Source: CAYLHX01 sp964383675
GTDB lineage: Bacteria; Patescibacteriota; Gracilibacteria; UBA1369; LOWO2-01-FULL-3
Length of the DNA stretch: 49,989 nt
Assembly: GCA_964383675.1 (NCBI GenBank)
Contig: CAYLHX010000010.1
Span: forward strand, 1-49,989
Direction of reading: 5' to 3'
This document shows positions 7,715 through 14,888 of the stretch, in pieces. The translations under genes and the position numbers were made by a program. Under the pieces are notes generated by a model. It was not told the DNA's origin. It made no database searches and saw nothing but the letters and a program-made list of their open reading frames with translations. The stretch's first letter is position 1; each line of letters begins with the position of its first letter.

Positions 7715-9022
7715 TTATTTTCTGTAAGGAATTTTTTTGCCTTTGATTGTGATGAAATCTCCGAAAGTGGCTCCTTTCTTTTCTATAGCCTTCTGGATGC
7801 CGAGTCGGCTCATATAATGGTACATACGCTCAAGTCCTTCACGGTTTTTGATGTCGGTCATGACGGCTATTTGCTCTATTTTAGCTCCGGTAATGCGGAA
7901 AATTTTATGATCTTTTTTGCGGATGATTTTTTCAATTTCAAAACTGGATTTATTCAGATGAGGCCTGAAAATTGGCATACTTTCCTTAGCAGATTCCTCT
8001 GGTTTGGGCTTTTGTTTCAACTTGATCAGCTGATCGGAAATTTCAAACAGTAGCGGTTTTAAATTCTGGTGTCCGGCTGCGGAAATTGTGAGAATCTCGG
8101 TTTTTTTGGTAGCTTTTTTCAGCTCCTTAATCTTTTTGGCAAGTTCTTTTTCACTGAGCAGGTCCGTTTTGTTTATTACTATGATTTGTTCTTTGGTGGC
8201 CAGTTCTTTGGAAAAACTTTTTAATTCTTTCATAATTACTTTGTAGTTTTCGGCCAGATTATCCAGTGAACCATCAAACAGATGCACTAACAGTTGTGTT
8301 CTGCTGATGTGTTTGAGAAACTGCAGCCCCAAGCCTTTTCCTTGGCTTGCACCTTCGATTAGGCCCGGGATATCTGCCACTACGAAGTTATCATTGATAG
8401 AACCGCCATATTTACTCATGTTCACTACGCCAAGATTTGGTGCCAGCGTGGTGAAATGATAGGCTGCTATTTTTGGTTTTGCATTACTTATGACTGAGAT
8501 TAGAGTTGATTTTCCGGCTGAGGGGAGTCCAATAATCCCTACGTCCGCCACTAATTTAAGTTCCAGAATAATTTCTTTCTCTTCTCCTGGTTCCCCTTGT
8601 TCCGCGAAGCGTGGTATCTGATTTGTGGAACTTACAAAACGCGCGTTCCCCATTCCCCCTTTGCCTCCTTTTACAACTGTTATCTGGCTTTTTTTTGCGC
8701 CCAGATCGGCCAGCATTTCCGATTTATCCTCATTGAAAATAATTGTTCCGGGTGGTACTTCTATAACCAAGTCTTCGGCATTTTTGCCATGCATGTTTTT
8801 GCCTTTACCGTTATCACCTTTATTTGCTTTAAAAACTTTCTTGTGTGCCAAATGTCCCAAAGTGTTGAGATGTGAATTGACTTTTATGATTACATTTCCG
8901 CCCTCTCCACCGTCTCCCCCATTTGGGCCACCGCGGGGTACAAACTTTTCTCTGCGAAAACTTACGCAGCCGTCTCCGCCTTTTCCGGCGATTGTCTTTA
9001 TTTTGTGTTCGTCTAAAAACAT
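7715..9022 (-). CDS. obgE: GTPase Obg, ribosome assembly
   Basis: Obg is a GTPase that assists late assembly of the 50S subunit. The 435-residue protein has the glycine-rich N-terminal Obg fold (residues 1-158; GGPNGGDGGEGG and KGGKGGMGNARF). The G domain follows with P-loop GLPSAGKST, DIPGLIEGASQGKG and NKTDL. A C-terminal OCT domain occupies about 345-435. All parts and the usual length are present. It heads the minus-strand set obgE-pth-rplU, the reverse of the common rplU-rpmA-obgE order. A clear promoter lies 16 nt upstream of its predicted leader, and tRNA-Leu diverges from it. Confidence 0.97.
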   Translation of the reverse strand: MFLDEHKIKTIAGKGGDGCVSFRREKFVPRGGPNGGDGGEGGNVIIKVNSHLNTLGHLAHKKVFKANKGDNGKGKNMHGKNAEDLVIEVPPGTIIFNEDKSEMLADLGAKKSQITVVKGGKGGMGNARFVSSTNQIPRFAEQGEPGEEKEIILELKLVADVGIIGLPSAGKSTLISVISNAKPKIAAYHFTTLAPNLGVVNMSKYGGSINDNFVVADIPGLIEGASQGKGLGLQFLKHISRTQLLVHLFDGSLDNLAENYKVIMKELKSFSKELATKEQIIVINKTDLLSEKELAKKIKELKKATKKTEILTISAAGHQNLKPLLFEISDQLIKLKQKPKPEESAKESMPIFRPHLNKSSFEIEKIIRKKDHKIFRITGAKIEQIAVMTDIKNREGLERMYHYMSRLGIQKAIEKKGATFGDFITIKGKKIPYRK

Positions 9023-9044
9023 GTCTTGAGTTATGATTTCCTTT

Positions 9045-9073
9045 ATTGTAGAGAAAAAAATGGATTTTGTTAA
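9045..9073 (-). promoter_or_regulatory. Promoter of obgE
   Basis: Minus-strand -35 TTAACA (9068-9073), 17-bp spacer, -10 TACAAT (9045-9050). Predicted start near 9038 and a leader of about 16 nt without a Shine-Dalgarno sequence. Confidence 0.6.
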
Positions 9074-9124
9074 ATCTCTTTTTTTTGTCCGAGAAATTTG
9101 CTAATTTTTCGTTGTGCCTTTTAA

Positions 9125-9211
9125 GCCCAGGTGGCGGAACTGGTAGACGCGCCGGACTCAAAATCCGGTGGTGGCAACACCGTGAGGGTTCAAGTCCCTC
9201 CCTGGGCACCA
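9125..9211 (+). tRNA. tRNA-Leu (anticodon CAA)
   Basis: Acceptor arms GCCCAGG (9125-9131) and CCTGGGC (9201-9207) pair perfectly, with discriminator A9208 and an encoded CCA at 9209-9211. The anticodon stem CCGGA/TCCGG encloses loop CTCAAAA, giving anticodon CAA (reads UUG). A long class II variable arm and the T arm GAGGG-TTCAAGT-CCCTC are present. The small membrane protein gene begins 14 bases downstream, so the tRNA may be processed from a shared transcript. Confidence 0.97.
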
Positions 9212-9224
9212 ATAACTCATTTCT

Positions 9225-9446
9225 ATGTCAAATAAGAAGGGACCAAAAATTTCTCTTAAGTTGCGGGATGATTTTTTTACGGCAATTTTTGTGGTTACTG
9301 GAGTAGTTTTTGTTTGGCGTGGTCTTTGGAATTTGATGGATATGTATATTTTTCCGGACAGACCATTTCTAAGTAATTTGGTTAGTATCGGGATTGGTTT
9401 GTTTTTACTTTATCTGCCAGACGAGGATATTAAGGAATTAATTTGA
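9225..9446 (+). CDS. Small two-helix membrane protein
   Basis: The 73-residue protein has a basic N-terminus (MSNKKGPKISLK) and two hydrophobic segments at about residues 19-36 and 49-65, with a short acidic C-terminus (DEDIKELI). I do not recognise the family. The ATG lies 14 bases after the tRNA-Leu CCA. The stop overlaps the DedA start as TGATG, so translational coupling with dedA is likely. A helper or membrane partner of the DedA protein is possible from position only. Confidence 0.75.
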   Translation: MSNKKGPKISLKLRDDFFTAIFVVTGVVFVWRGLWNLMDMYIFPDRPFLSNLVSIGIGLFLLYLPDEDIKELI

Positions 9447-10072
9447 TGTTAGAAACGCTTTTAGAGAGTTTGTTGAGTCTGATAGATACATTGGGATATG
9501 GTGGGATCTTTTTATTGATGACTATTGAAAGCTCTTTTGTACCTTTTCCTTCCGAATTGGTGATTCCCCCAGCGGCTTATTTGGCTCATCAGGGAGAGAT
9601 GAATATCTATCTGGTGATTTTGTTTGGTATTTTAGGCAGTTTGGCCGGAGCTTTGATTAATTATTATCTGGCTTTTTGGTTAGGAAGGCCGATGGCATTT
9701 AAGTTGGTACAGAAAAAGATCGCTCGTTATTTTTTGTTGAGCGAGGAAAAACTTGTCAAAGCTGAGAAGTACTTCCTTAACTATGGCGGTGTTTCTACTT
9801 TTGTGGGGCGTCTTATTCCTGGGATTAGGCAATTGATCTCTTTGCCGGCCGGATTTTTTAAGATGCCGCTTTTGCCTTTTTTGTTTTTCACCTTTTTAGG
9901 TGCAGGAATTTGGACGGTGATTTTGGCTTTGCAGGGCTATTTGGTAGGAGTTTATAAGGAAGTTTTTGTACAGTATCTGAATGAAATCATAGTTGGAATT
10001 GTTTTGTTTGCGGCAGCGATATATGGAACTTTAACCTATTTGAAGCGTAGAAGACGTTTAAGATCAGAGTAG
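9446..10072 (+). CDS. DedA-family (VTT domain) membrane protein
   Basis: DedA proteins are membrane transporters; some members recycle undecaprenyl phosphate or flip phospholipids. The 208-residue product has the expected hydrophobic helices. Family motifs are ESSFVPFPSE near residue 29 and GRLIPGIRQLISLPAG at about 121-136, with the conserved arginines. I took ATG 9446, which overlaps the previous stop as TGATG, rather than the TTG directly before it. The C-terminus is basic (LKRRRRLRSE). It converges on pabC with a 9-base overlap. The exact substrate cannot be told from sequence. Confidence 0.93.
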   Translation: MLETLLESLLSLIDTLGYGGIFLLMTIESSFVPFPSELVIPPAAYLAHQGEMNIYLVILFGILGSLAGALINYYLAFWLGRPMAFKLVQKKIARYFLLSEEKLVKAEKYFLNYGGVSTFVGRLIPGIRQLISLPAGFFKMPLLPFLFFTFLGAGIWTVILALQGYLVGVYKEVFVQYLNEIIVGIVLFAAAIYGTLTYLKRRRRLRSE

Positions 10073-10864
10073 ATTCTTGGAATTTTTTTGGATGTGGTTT
10101 TCGAGGAGAGTTTTTAATTCTTCGGTTTTTGTTCCAACCTGTCCTTTTGCTATTTGTTGCTTATCAATTTTGGTTATTGGAACTATGCCGGTGGTACTTT
10201 GAGTTAGAAAAACTTCTTTTTTCTTTTTGAGCTCGGTCAGAGAGATTGTTTTGAATTTTATTTCGTAAGGGGAGATTTTTAAGATTGTGTCGCGAGTTAT
10301 CCCAGGTAGCACCTGATCTTTTCTGGTGCAAAGATTGTTGTCTTCGAACCAAAAAATGTTGCTGTAGGCGCCTTCATACACCTGTTGTTTTTCATCAACG
10401 AGTAAAGCGTCATAGCAATTTGCTTTTACGGCCTTTTGGTGACAAACGTAAGATGCTAAGTAAGAAGTTGATTTTATTTCCGGCATCGATCGATTACAGG
10501 TAAAGCTTTTAATTGCAACTCCACGGTAAATTTTTGAATCAATTTTTTGAGATAAGGCGAAGAGCACTATTCCCTCTTCAATAGCAATAATTTTTATTCG
10601 GTAACTTTGAGTGGATTTCAGTTTTTTTAAAAGTTTGGAAAGCATTTTAAGAATATCATTCTGCGAATATTTAATTGGCAGCTCGATGGTCTTTGCTGAT
10701 TTTAAGAGTCGGCTCAAGTGGGCCTCCGGTTTAAAAAGTTTTTTGTCTTTTCGGGTTATTAGAGTCTCAAAAAGGCCAAAACCTCGTCCCAAGCTGTTGG
10801 AAAGCAGAGATATCTTGGCTTTTTTTTCCGGGATGAACTGGTTGTTGAAGAGAATGATTGCCAT
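10064..10864 (-). CDS. pabC: Aminodeoxychorismate lyase (PabC), class IV PLP enzyme
   Basis: PabC removes pyruvate from aminodeoxychorismate to give p-aminobenzoate. The 266-residue protein is a class IV PLP fold-type enzyme, with GRGFGLFETL at about 26-35, the likely PLP lysine Lys131 in EIKSTSYLAS, and VYEGAYSNIFW with Glu164. A D-amino-acid or branched-chain aminotransferase could look similar. Its place directly after pabB, with no base between them, makes PabC the clear choice. It is the last gene of the folate operon and overlaps dedA tail to tail. Confidence 0.92.
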   Translation of the reverse strand: MAIILFNNQFIPEKKAKISLLSNSLGRGFGLFETLITRKDKKLFKPEAHLSRLLKSAKTIELPIKYSQNDILKMLSKLLKKLKSTQSYRIKIIAIEEGIVLFALSQKIDSKIYRGVAIKSFTCNRSMPEIKSTSYLASYVCHQKAVKANCYDALLVDEKQQVYEGAYSNIFWFEDNNLCTRKDQVLPGITRDTILKISPYEIKFKTISLTELKKKKEVFLTQSTTGIVPITKIDKQQIAKGQVGTKTEELKTLLENHIQKNSKNLL

Positions 10865-12112
10865 TTATTCAATGATGTTCATGAATGATCTAGCTTTATC
10901 CAGGGTTTCTTTGAATTCCGCCCGCTCATTTGAATCTAGCACAATCCCCCCACCAACCTGAAGATATAGTTTGTTTTTTTTCTTGATAATGGTGCGAATG
11001 GCGATATTAAAGTCCAGATTTTGATTTGGCTCGATGTGACCGATAATGCCGGTATAAACTGATCGCGTTGTTGGTTCCAGTTCATCAATGATTTCAATGG
11101 CACGTTTTTTGGGGCAGCCTGTGATGGAGCCACCTGGCAGCATGGAGATCAGTCCTTTAGTTGCAGGTACGGCAAGCTCGCCGGTTATTTTGCTGTAGGT
11201 ATGTAATACTGTGGGACACTCTTGGAGTAATCTGTGACCTTCGACTTTTACAGTGCCGGTTTTACAGACTTTACCCAGGTCGTTGCGTAACAGATCGGTG
11301 ATCATGTTCAGCTCGGCGGCTTCTTTTTTGCTTTCTATGAGTTCTTTTTTAAGTTGCTGCTCTTCTTTGGCAGTTTTTCCGCGTGGACGAGTTCCCTTAA
11401 TGGGGCAGGTTTCAATCTGTTCGCCCACGACTTTAATAAATCTTTCCGGTGAGGCACTTAAAATTTCAAAATCATCGCCCTCAATGTAAGCCAGATAATC
11501 TACGGGATTTTTCTCGACAACCTGGAGGAAAATGTTTCGAGGTGAATTTTGCTTTGTATTTATTTTTGCCTCTAAGCGATGAGTTAAATTGATTTGGTAA
11601 ATATCCCCTTCCTTAATGTATTTTTTAATTTTTTCGTAAGCTTGTTTGTAGTTTTTTTCAGAAATGGTCGGCCTAAAGTTTTGGCCGTTTACATTTTTAG
11701 GTACCTCAGCTTTTCTTATTTTGATCTCTTGGATATGTTGAAGGAATTTTTTGTTTTTTATACTGTTTGTGATTTGGTTGTTTTCGATGGTGAGCCAGTT
11801 GTCATAGGCTAGAAGGTAAATATCGGGCAGTTTTAAGTCGTCTTTGGCGGTTTGTTTTACTTGATGTGTTTCGTAGGCCAAGTCGTAAGAAAAGTAACCG
11901 ATAATCTGGTGCTTCTTGTGCTTTTTGATAAATTTTTCGGCCAGTTCCATTCCTTCCTTTTTGCTATTTCTTTTATAGCTAAAAATTTCCACGGGATTGA
12001 AGGCTAAAATGCTCTTATTGGAGTTTTGTGCACTATGCAAGAGGGCTACATTTTTTTCACTATGGCTCAGTTTTTTAAATAATTCTAAAGCTAGGGATTT
12101 TTTGATGTTCAT
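10865..12112 (-). CDS. pabB: Aminodeoxychorismate synthase component I
   Basis: PabB aminates chorismate with ammonia delivered by PabA. The 415-residue protein has the chorismate-binding fold. PIKGT at residues 237-241 has Lys239, the residue that separates PabB from anthranilate synthase TrpE (PIAGT). GDIYQINLTHR, LLRNDLGKVC and LPGGSITGCPKKRA are the other family motifs. The start overlaps the pabA stop by four bases (ATGA). No trp genes lie nearby, which also favours the pABA role. Confidence 0.96.
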   Translation of the reverse strand: MNIKKSLALELFKKLSHSEKNVALLHSAQNSNKSILAFNPVEIFSYKRNSKKEGMELAEKFIKKHKKHQIIGYFSYDLAYETHQVKQTAKDDLKLPDIYLLAYDNWLTIENNQITNSIKNKKFLQHIQEIKIRKAEVPKNVNGQNFRPTISEKNYKQAYEKIKKYIKEGDIYQINLTHRLEAKINTKQNSPRNIFLQVVEKNPVDYLAYIEGDDFEILSASPERFIKVVGEQIETCPIKGTRPRGKTAKEEQQLKKELIESKKEAAELNMITDLLRNDLGKVCKTGTVKVEGHRLLQECPTVLHTYSKITGELAVPATKGLISMLPGGSITGCPKKRAIEIIDELEPTTRSVYTGIIGHIEPNQNLDFNIAIRTIIKKKNKLYLQVGGGIVLDSNERAEFKETLDKARSFMNIIE

Positions 12113-12669
12113 TTGATTTTTAGGAAATTTTGCATTAATTTTTCGCCCTCCTCCGTGAGGAAGGACTCGGGGTGAAATTGTACTCCAAAAAGCGGATATT
12201 CTTGATGGTGGATGCCCATGATCTCATTTTTTTCATCCCAAGCGGTAAGGTGAAAATCTTTGGGTACTTTATCTATGACTAGAGAATGGTAACGGGCCAC
12301 TATCATTGGATTTTTAATTCCGGCAAATAATTTGTTTTCTGTGTGCAAGACTTTTGATGTCTTACCATGGAGCACTTCTTTGGCATGAATCACTTTTGAA
12401 CCGAAGATTTGTCCGATGCATTGGTGGCCGAGACAAACCCCCAAAATCGGTAACTTTGTGTGAAATTTTTCTATTACTTTTGGAGAGATTCCACTGTCTT
12501 CCGGTCTTTTGGGCCCGGGCGATATAACAATCTTTGAGGGTTTGAGTTTTTCAATCTCGGAAAGACTTATCTCGTCGTGAAAGACTACCTTTGTTTTCTC
12601 TCCCAGGGAGCGGATTTGCTGATCGAGATTGTAGGTGAAAGAGTCGTAGTTATCTATGATGAGAATCAT
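12109..12669 (-). CDS. pabA: Aminodeoxychorismate synthase component II (glutamine amidotransferase)
   Basis: PabA hydrolyses glutamine and passes ammonia to PabB. The 186-residue class I amidotransferase has the complete triad: Cys79 in GVCLGHQ, and His166 and Glu168 in FHPESF. DNYDSFTYNL opens the protein and SPGPKRPEDSG forms the oxyanion region. Such proteins are sometimes shared with anthranilate synthase, but here it sits between folE and pabB with 4-base overlaps on both sides. Translation of the three is probably coupled. Confidence 0.95.
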   Translation of the reverse strand: MILIIDNYDSFTYNLDQQIRSLGEKTKVVFHDEISLSEIEKLKPSKIVISPGPKRPEDSGISPKVIEKFHTKLPILGVCLGHQCIGQIFGSKVIHAKEVLHGKTSKVLHTENKLFAGIKNPMIVARYHSLVIDKVPKDFHLTAWDEKNEIMGIHHQEYPLFGVQFHPESFLTEEGEKLMQNFLKIK

Positions 12670-13217
12670 CCTATTAGTCTTAGAAATTCGCTACGGGTTT
12701 TTGAGTTGTGTTTAAAAAGTCCGGTGCAAGAGGAGGTTGTCATGGTGGCGTTTTGCTTTTCCACTCCGCGAGACATCATGCAGAGGTGTCTCGCCTCAAT
12801 TACCACCCCAACACCTTTTGGTTTTAAAAGTTTGTTTAGACAGTCGGCGATTTGCATGGTAAGCCTTTCCTGATTTTGTAGTCGACGAGAATATATCTCA
12901 ACAATTCTTGGCAGTTTTGAGAGTCCGATAATTTTTTTATCTGGGATGTAGCCGATGGAAACTCGACCGAAGAAAGGTTGCATGTGGTGCTCGCAATTGG
13001 AGTAAAAATCGATGTTTTTGCAGATGATCATTTCATCGTAGTCTTCCCCGTCAAATTGAGTGAGAGTTTGGTCGGGGTCTTTTTGATAGCCGCCAAAAAG
13101 TTTTTCAAAAGACTTGGCCACTCGCCGAGGAGTTTCGCTGAGCCCTTCCCTTTCGGGATTTTCACCGATTTCTTTGAGCAGTTCTTTGATGAGTTGTTCT
13201 ACTTTTTGCTGATTCAT
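12666..13217 (-). CDS. folE: GTP cyclohydrolase I
   Basis: FolE opens GTP to 7,8-dihydroneopterin triphosphate, the first step of folate and also of queuosine synthesis. The 183-residue protein carries GLSETPRRVAK, the zinc ligands Cys75 and Cys146 with His78 (NCEHHMQPF and RHLCMMSRGV), and the substrate region IGLSKLPRIVE. It is the standard type IA enzyme. It overlaps pabA and folK by four bases each, so it belongs firmly to this operon. Confidence 0.97.
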   Translation of the reverse strand: MNQQKVEQLIKELLKEIGENPEREGLSETPRRVAKSFEKLFGGYQKDPDQTLTQFDGEDYDEMIICKNIDFYSNCEHHMQPFFGRVSIGYIPDKKIIGLSKLPRIVEIYSRRLQNQERLTMQIADCLNKLLKPKGVGVVIEARHLCMMSRGVEKQNATMTTSSCTGLFKHNSKTRSEFLRLIG

Positions 13218-13705
13218 TCTGTTAACTTTTTAATTTCTAAAGTGCTTTTTAGTTGGGAATCCAATTGTAAAATGCTTTTTTTGAGTACCGGGTGCAGAAT
13301 TTCCGGTGCTATCTCACAAAGCGGCTTAATCACGAATTCTCGTTTGTTCATCCGTGGATGTGGAATTTTTAGATTGGGATGATTAATTATTTCATCATCG
13401 TAGAGCAATATGTCTAAATCTATGGTTCTTGGGCCGTTTTCGATTTCTCTTATCCTACCCATTTTGTGTTCGATCTCCTGTAATAGCACGATGAGCTCGA
13501 TTGGGTTTAGATCTGTTACAATTTCAATTGCCATGTTGAGAAACTTTTCTTGATCCTGATAGCCCAACGGATTACTCTCATAAAATGATGACTTTTTAAC
13601 TATTTTTGCCACTCTTTCGATCTCTGTAAGGGCAGTTGTAAGTTGCTTTTTGCGGTCACCAAGATTACTTCCCAGTCCAATGTAAACGGTTTTACTTTCC
13701 TTCAT
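13214..13705 (-). CDS. folK: HPPK, hydroxymethyl-dihydropterin pyrophosphokinase
   Basis: FolK transfers pyrophosphate from ATP to 6-hydroxymethyl-7,8-dihydropterin. Family motifs are YIGLGSNLGDR near the N-terminus, FLNMAIEI, and the signature GPRTIDLDILLYDD followed by IPHPRM. I chose ATG 13705 because it leaves six residues before the first beta strand, as in typical FolK. A start at 13723 would add six residues and enlarge the overlap with the PTPS gene to 32 bases. It is complete and of normal length. Confidence 0.94.
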   Translation of the reverse strand: MKESKTVYIGLGSNLGDRKKQLTTALTEIERVAKIVKKSSFYESNPLGYQDQEKFLNMAIEIVTDLNPIELIVLLQEIEHKMGRIREIENGPRTIDLDILLYDDEIINHPNLKIPHPRMNKREFVIKPLCEIAPEILHPVLKKSILQLDSQLKSTLEIKKLTE

Positions 13706-14033
13706 ATTTACAGCAATACTCATCTGTTTCGTATACAGTGATACTCTTTAAAGGTAATTCATTTTTTAGCTTGTCCCAGATCCATACTGCCAGATTTTCG
13801 GCTGAAGGATTGTCGATGGTGTCGTTTAGATGGGTGTGGTCAAGTTGATCAATGACGTTAGTCATAACAGTTTTCTTGATCAATTTGAAGTCTATAACCA
13901 TGCCGTCTTCTTTGATTTCTCCCTCGATTGTGACAATGATTTTGTAGTTGTGGCCGTGAAGATTTTCACATTTTCCGTGGTATTTGGTGAGAAAATGTGA
14001 GGCGGCAAAGTGAAATGCGCAACTTAATTCCAT
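13692..14033 (-). CDS. 6-pyruvoyl-tetrahydropterin synthase homologue (QueD/PTPS family)
   Basis: This 113-residue protein is a PTPS-fold enzyme with zinc ligands His13, His26 and His28 and the motif CENLHGHNYK, in which Cys22 is the expected catalytic cysteine. LDHTHLND follows at about 65-72. It sits exactly between folP and folK, where folB (dihydroneopterin aldolase) would be expected, and overlaps folP by 10 bases. In several bacteria and Plasmodium PTPS paralogues replace FolB, but those usually carry a glutamate at or near the catalytic cysteine, which I do not see here. By motif it is QueD-like. By context it is a folate enzyme. queA elsewhere in the window leaves open a role in queuosine, or in both. 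Confidence 0.88.
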   Translation of the reverse strand: MELSCAFHFAASHFLTKYHGKCENLHGHNYKIIVTIEGEIKEDGMVIDFKLIKKTVMTNVIDQLDHTHLNDTIDNPSAENLAVWIWDKLKNELPLKSITVYETDEYCCKYEGK

Positions 14034-14836
14034 TTTAAAAATTTAAAAAATTCTTTAATTCCCTTTACATCATGGGTCCTGATTATACTTGCGCCATTCA
14101 AATATGCAATAGCGGTAAGCGCTTTTCCCTTTTCGTCGCGCTCTTTTAAGGAGCCTCCGAAAAATGATTTTCTGGAGATCCCGATTAAAATAGGCAATTT
14201 AAAATTCTTCAGTTCCGGCAATCTTGCAATTATTTGAAAGCTGTATTTCGGTATGCTGCTTATGAACTGTCCCATGCCTGGATCTAGGATTAATTGAGAT
14301 CTTTTTATGCCGTTTTTCTGCGCTTTTTTAATTTGTGCTTCGAAAAATTTTTCGATTGTTTTTGTAACATCGGCGTAAGTCTTGGCTTTTAAGGTAGTTC
14401 TGGCCGTAGGATCTTTAGAGTACATCATGATATAGGGGCACTTGCTCTCAGCTATCACACTGGCCATTTCTTTGTCCCCTCTCAGGGCGGTAACGTCGTT
14501 TATGATGTCGGCACCGTTTGCCAGAGCTTCTTTCGCCACAGCGGATTTGTAGGTGTCTATGGAGATTAGAACTTTACTGTGTTTCCTGATGAGTTTTATT
14601 ACCGGAATAACTCGTCTTAATTCCTCTTCTGTAGTGACGTTTTTGGAGCCAGGGCCGGTGGATTCGCCTCCGATATCAATGATTTGTGCCCCTGCTTCAA
14701 TCATCTCCAGGGCTTTTTTTAGAGCTTTTTGTGGTGTATGGTGTTTACCGCCATCGCTGAATGAATCCGGTGTGGTATTGAGAATTCCCATTATGACCGG
14801 CGCCTTCTTTTTTAACAATTTTTCGATGCTTTGCAT
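14024..14836 (-). CDS. folP: Dihydropteroate synthase
   Basis: FolP joins p-aminobenzoate to the pterin pyrophosphate. The 270-residue TIM barrel has MGILNTTPDSFSDGG at about 17-31, IDIGGESTGPGS, IDTYKSAVA, DPGMGQF and PILIGISRKSFF, all expected pterin and pABA contacts. It is the sulfonamide target family. It is the first gene of the folate/pABA operon (folP, PTPS, folK, folE, pabA, pabB, pabC), and its promoter overlaps a dyad shared with thiI. Confidence 0.96.
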   Translation of the reverse strand: MQSIEKLLKKKAPVIMGILNTTPDSFSDGGKHHTPQKALKKALEMIEAGAQIIDIGGESTGPGSKNVTTEEELRRVIPVIKLIRKHSKVLISIDTYKSAVAKEALANGADIINDVTALRGDKEMASVIAESKCPYIMMYSKDPTARTTLKAKTYADVTKTIEKFFEAQIKKAQKNGIKRSQLILDPGMGQFISSIPKYSFQIIARLPELKNFKLPILIGISRKSFFGGSLKERDEKGKALTAIAYLNGASIIRTHDVKGIKEFFKFLKWN

Positions 14837-14863
14837 TGAATTTGTTGAAAATGCTGCTAGATT
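14836..14863 (+). promoter_or_regulatory. Promoter of thiI
   Basis: -35 TTGAAT (14836-14841), 16-bp spacer, -10 TAGATT (14858-14863). Predicted start near 14870 and a leader of about 19 nt to ATG 14889. The -10 lies inside the dyad at 14854-14870. Confidence 0.45.
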
Positions 14864-14870
14864 TTAGCAG
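14854..14870. promoter_or_regulatory. Dyad shared by the divergent folP and thiI promoters
   Basis: CTGCTA (14854-14859) and TAGCAG (14865-14870) are perfect inverted arms around GATTT. On the minus strand the same bases contain TGCTAAAAT, an extended -10 for folP (TAAAAT at 14861-14866), giving a leader of about 18 nt. The plus-strand -10 of thiI also falls within it. One bound factor, or the polymerase itself, could therefore control both directions. Confidence 0.45.
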
Positions 14871-14888
14871 TGTTACCTAACTTTGTAC

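Noticed and set aside
8829..9212. A 127-codon minus-strand frame covering tRNA-Leu and the obgE start
   Set aside because: It crosses the tRNA and the beginning of obgE in another frame, has no family pattern, and the tRNA and obgE calls are certain.
13692..14033. Calling the PTPS-family gene folB
   Set aside because: The sequence is clearly PTPS fold with HGH and Cys motifs; a role in place of FolB is only an inference from position.
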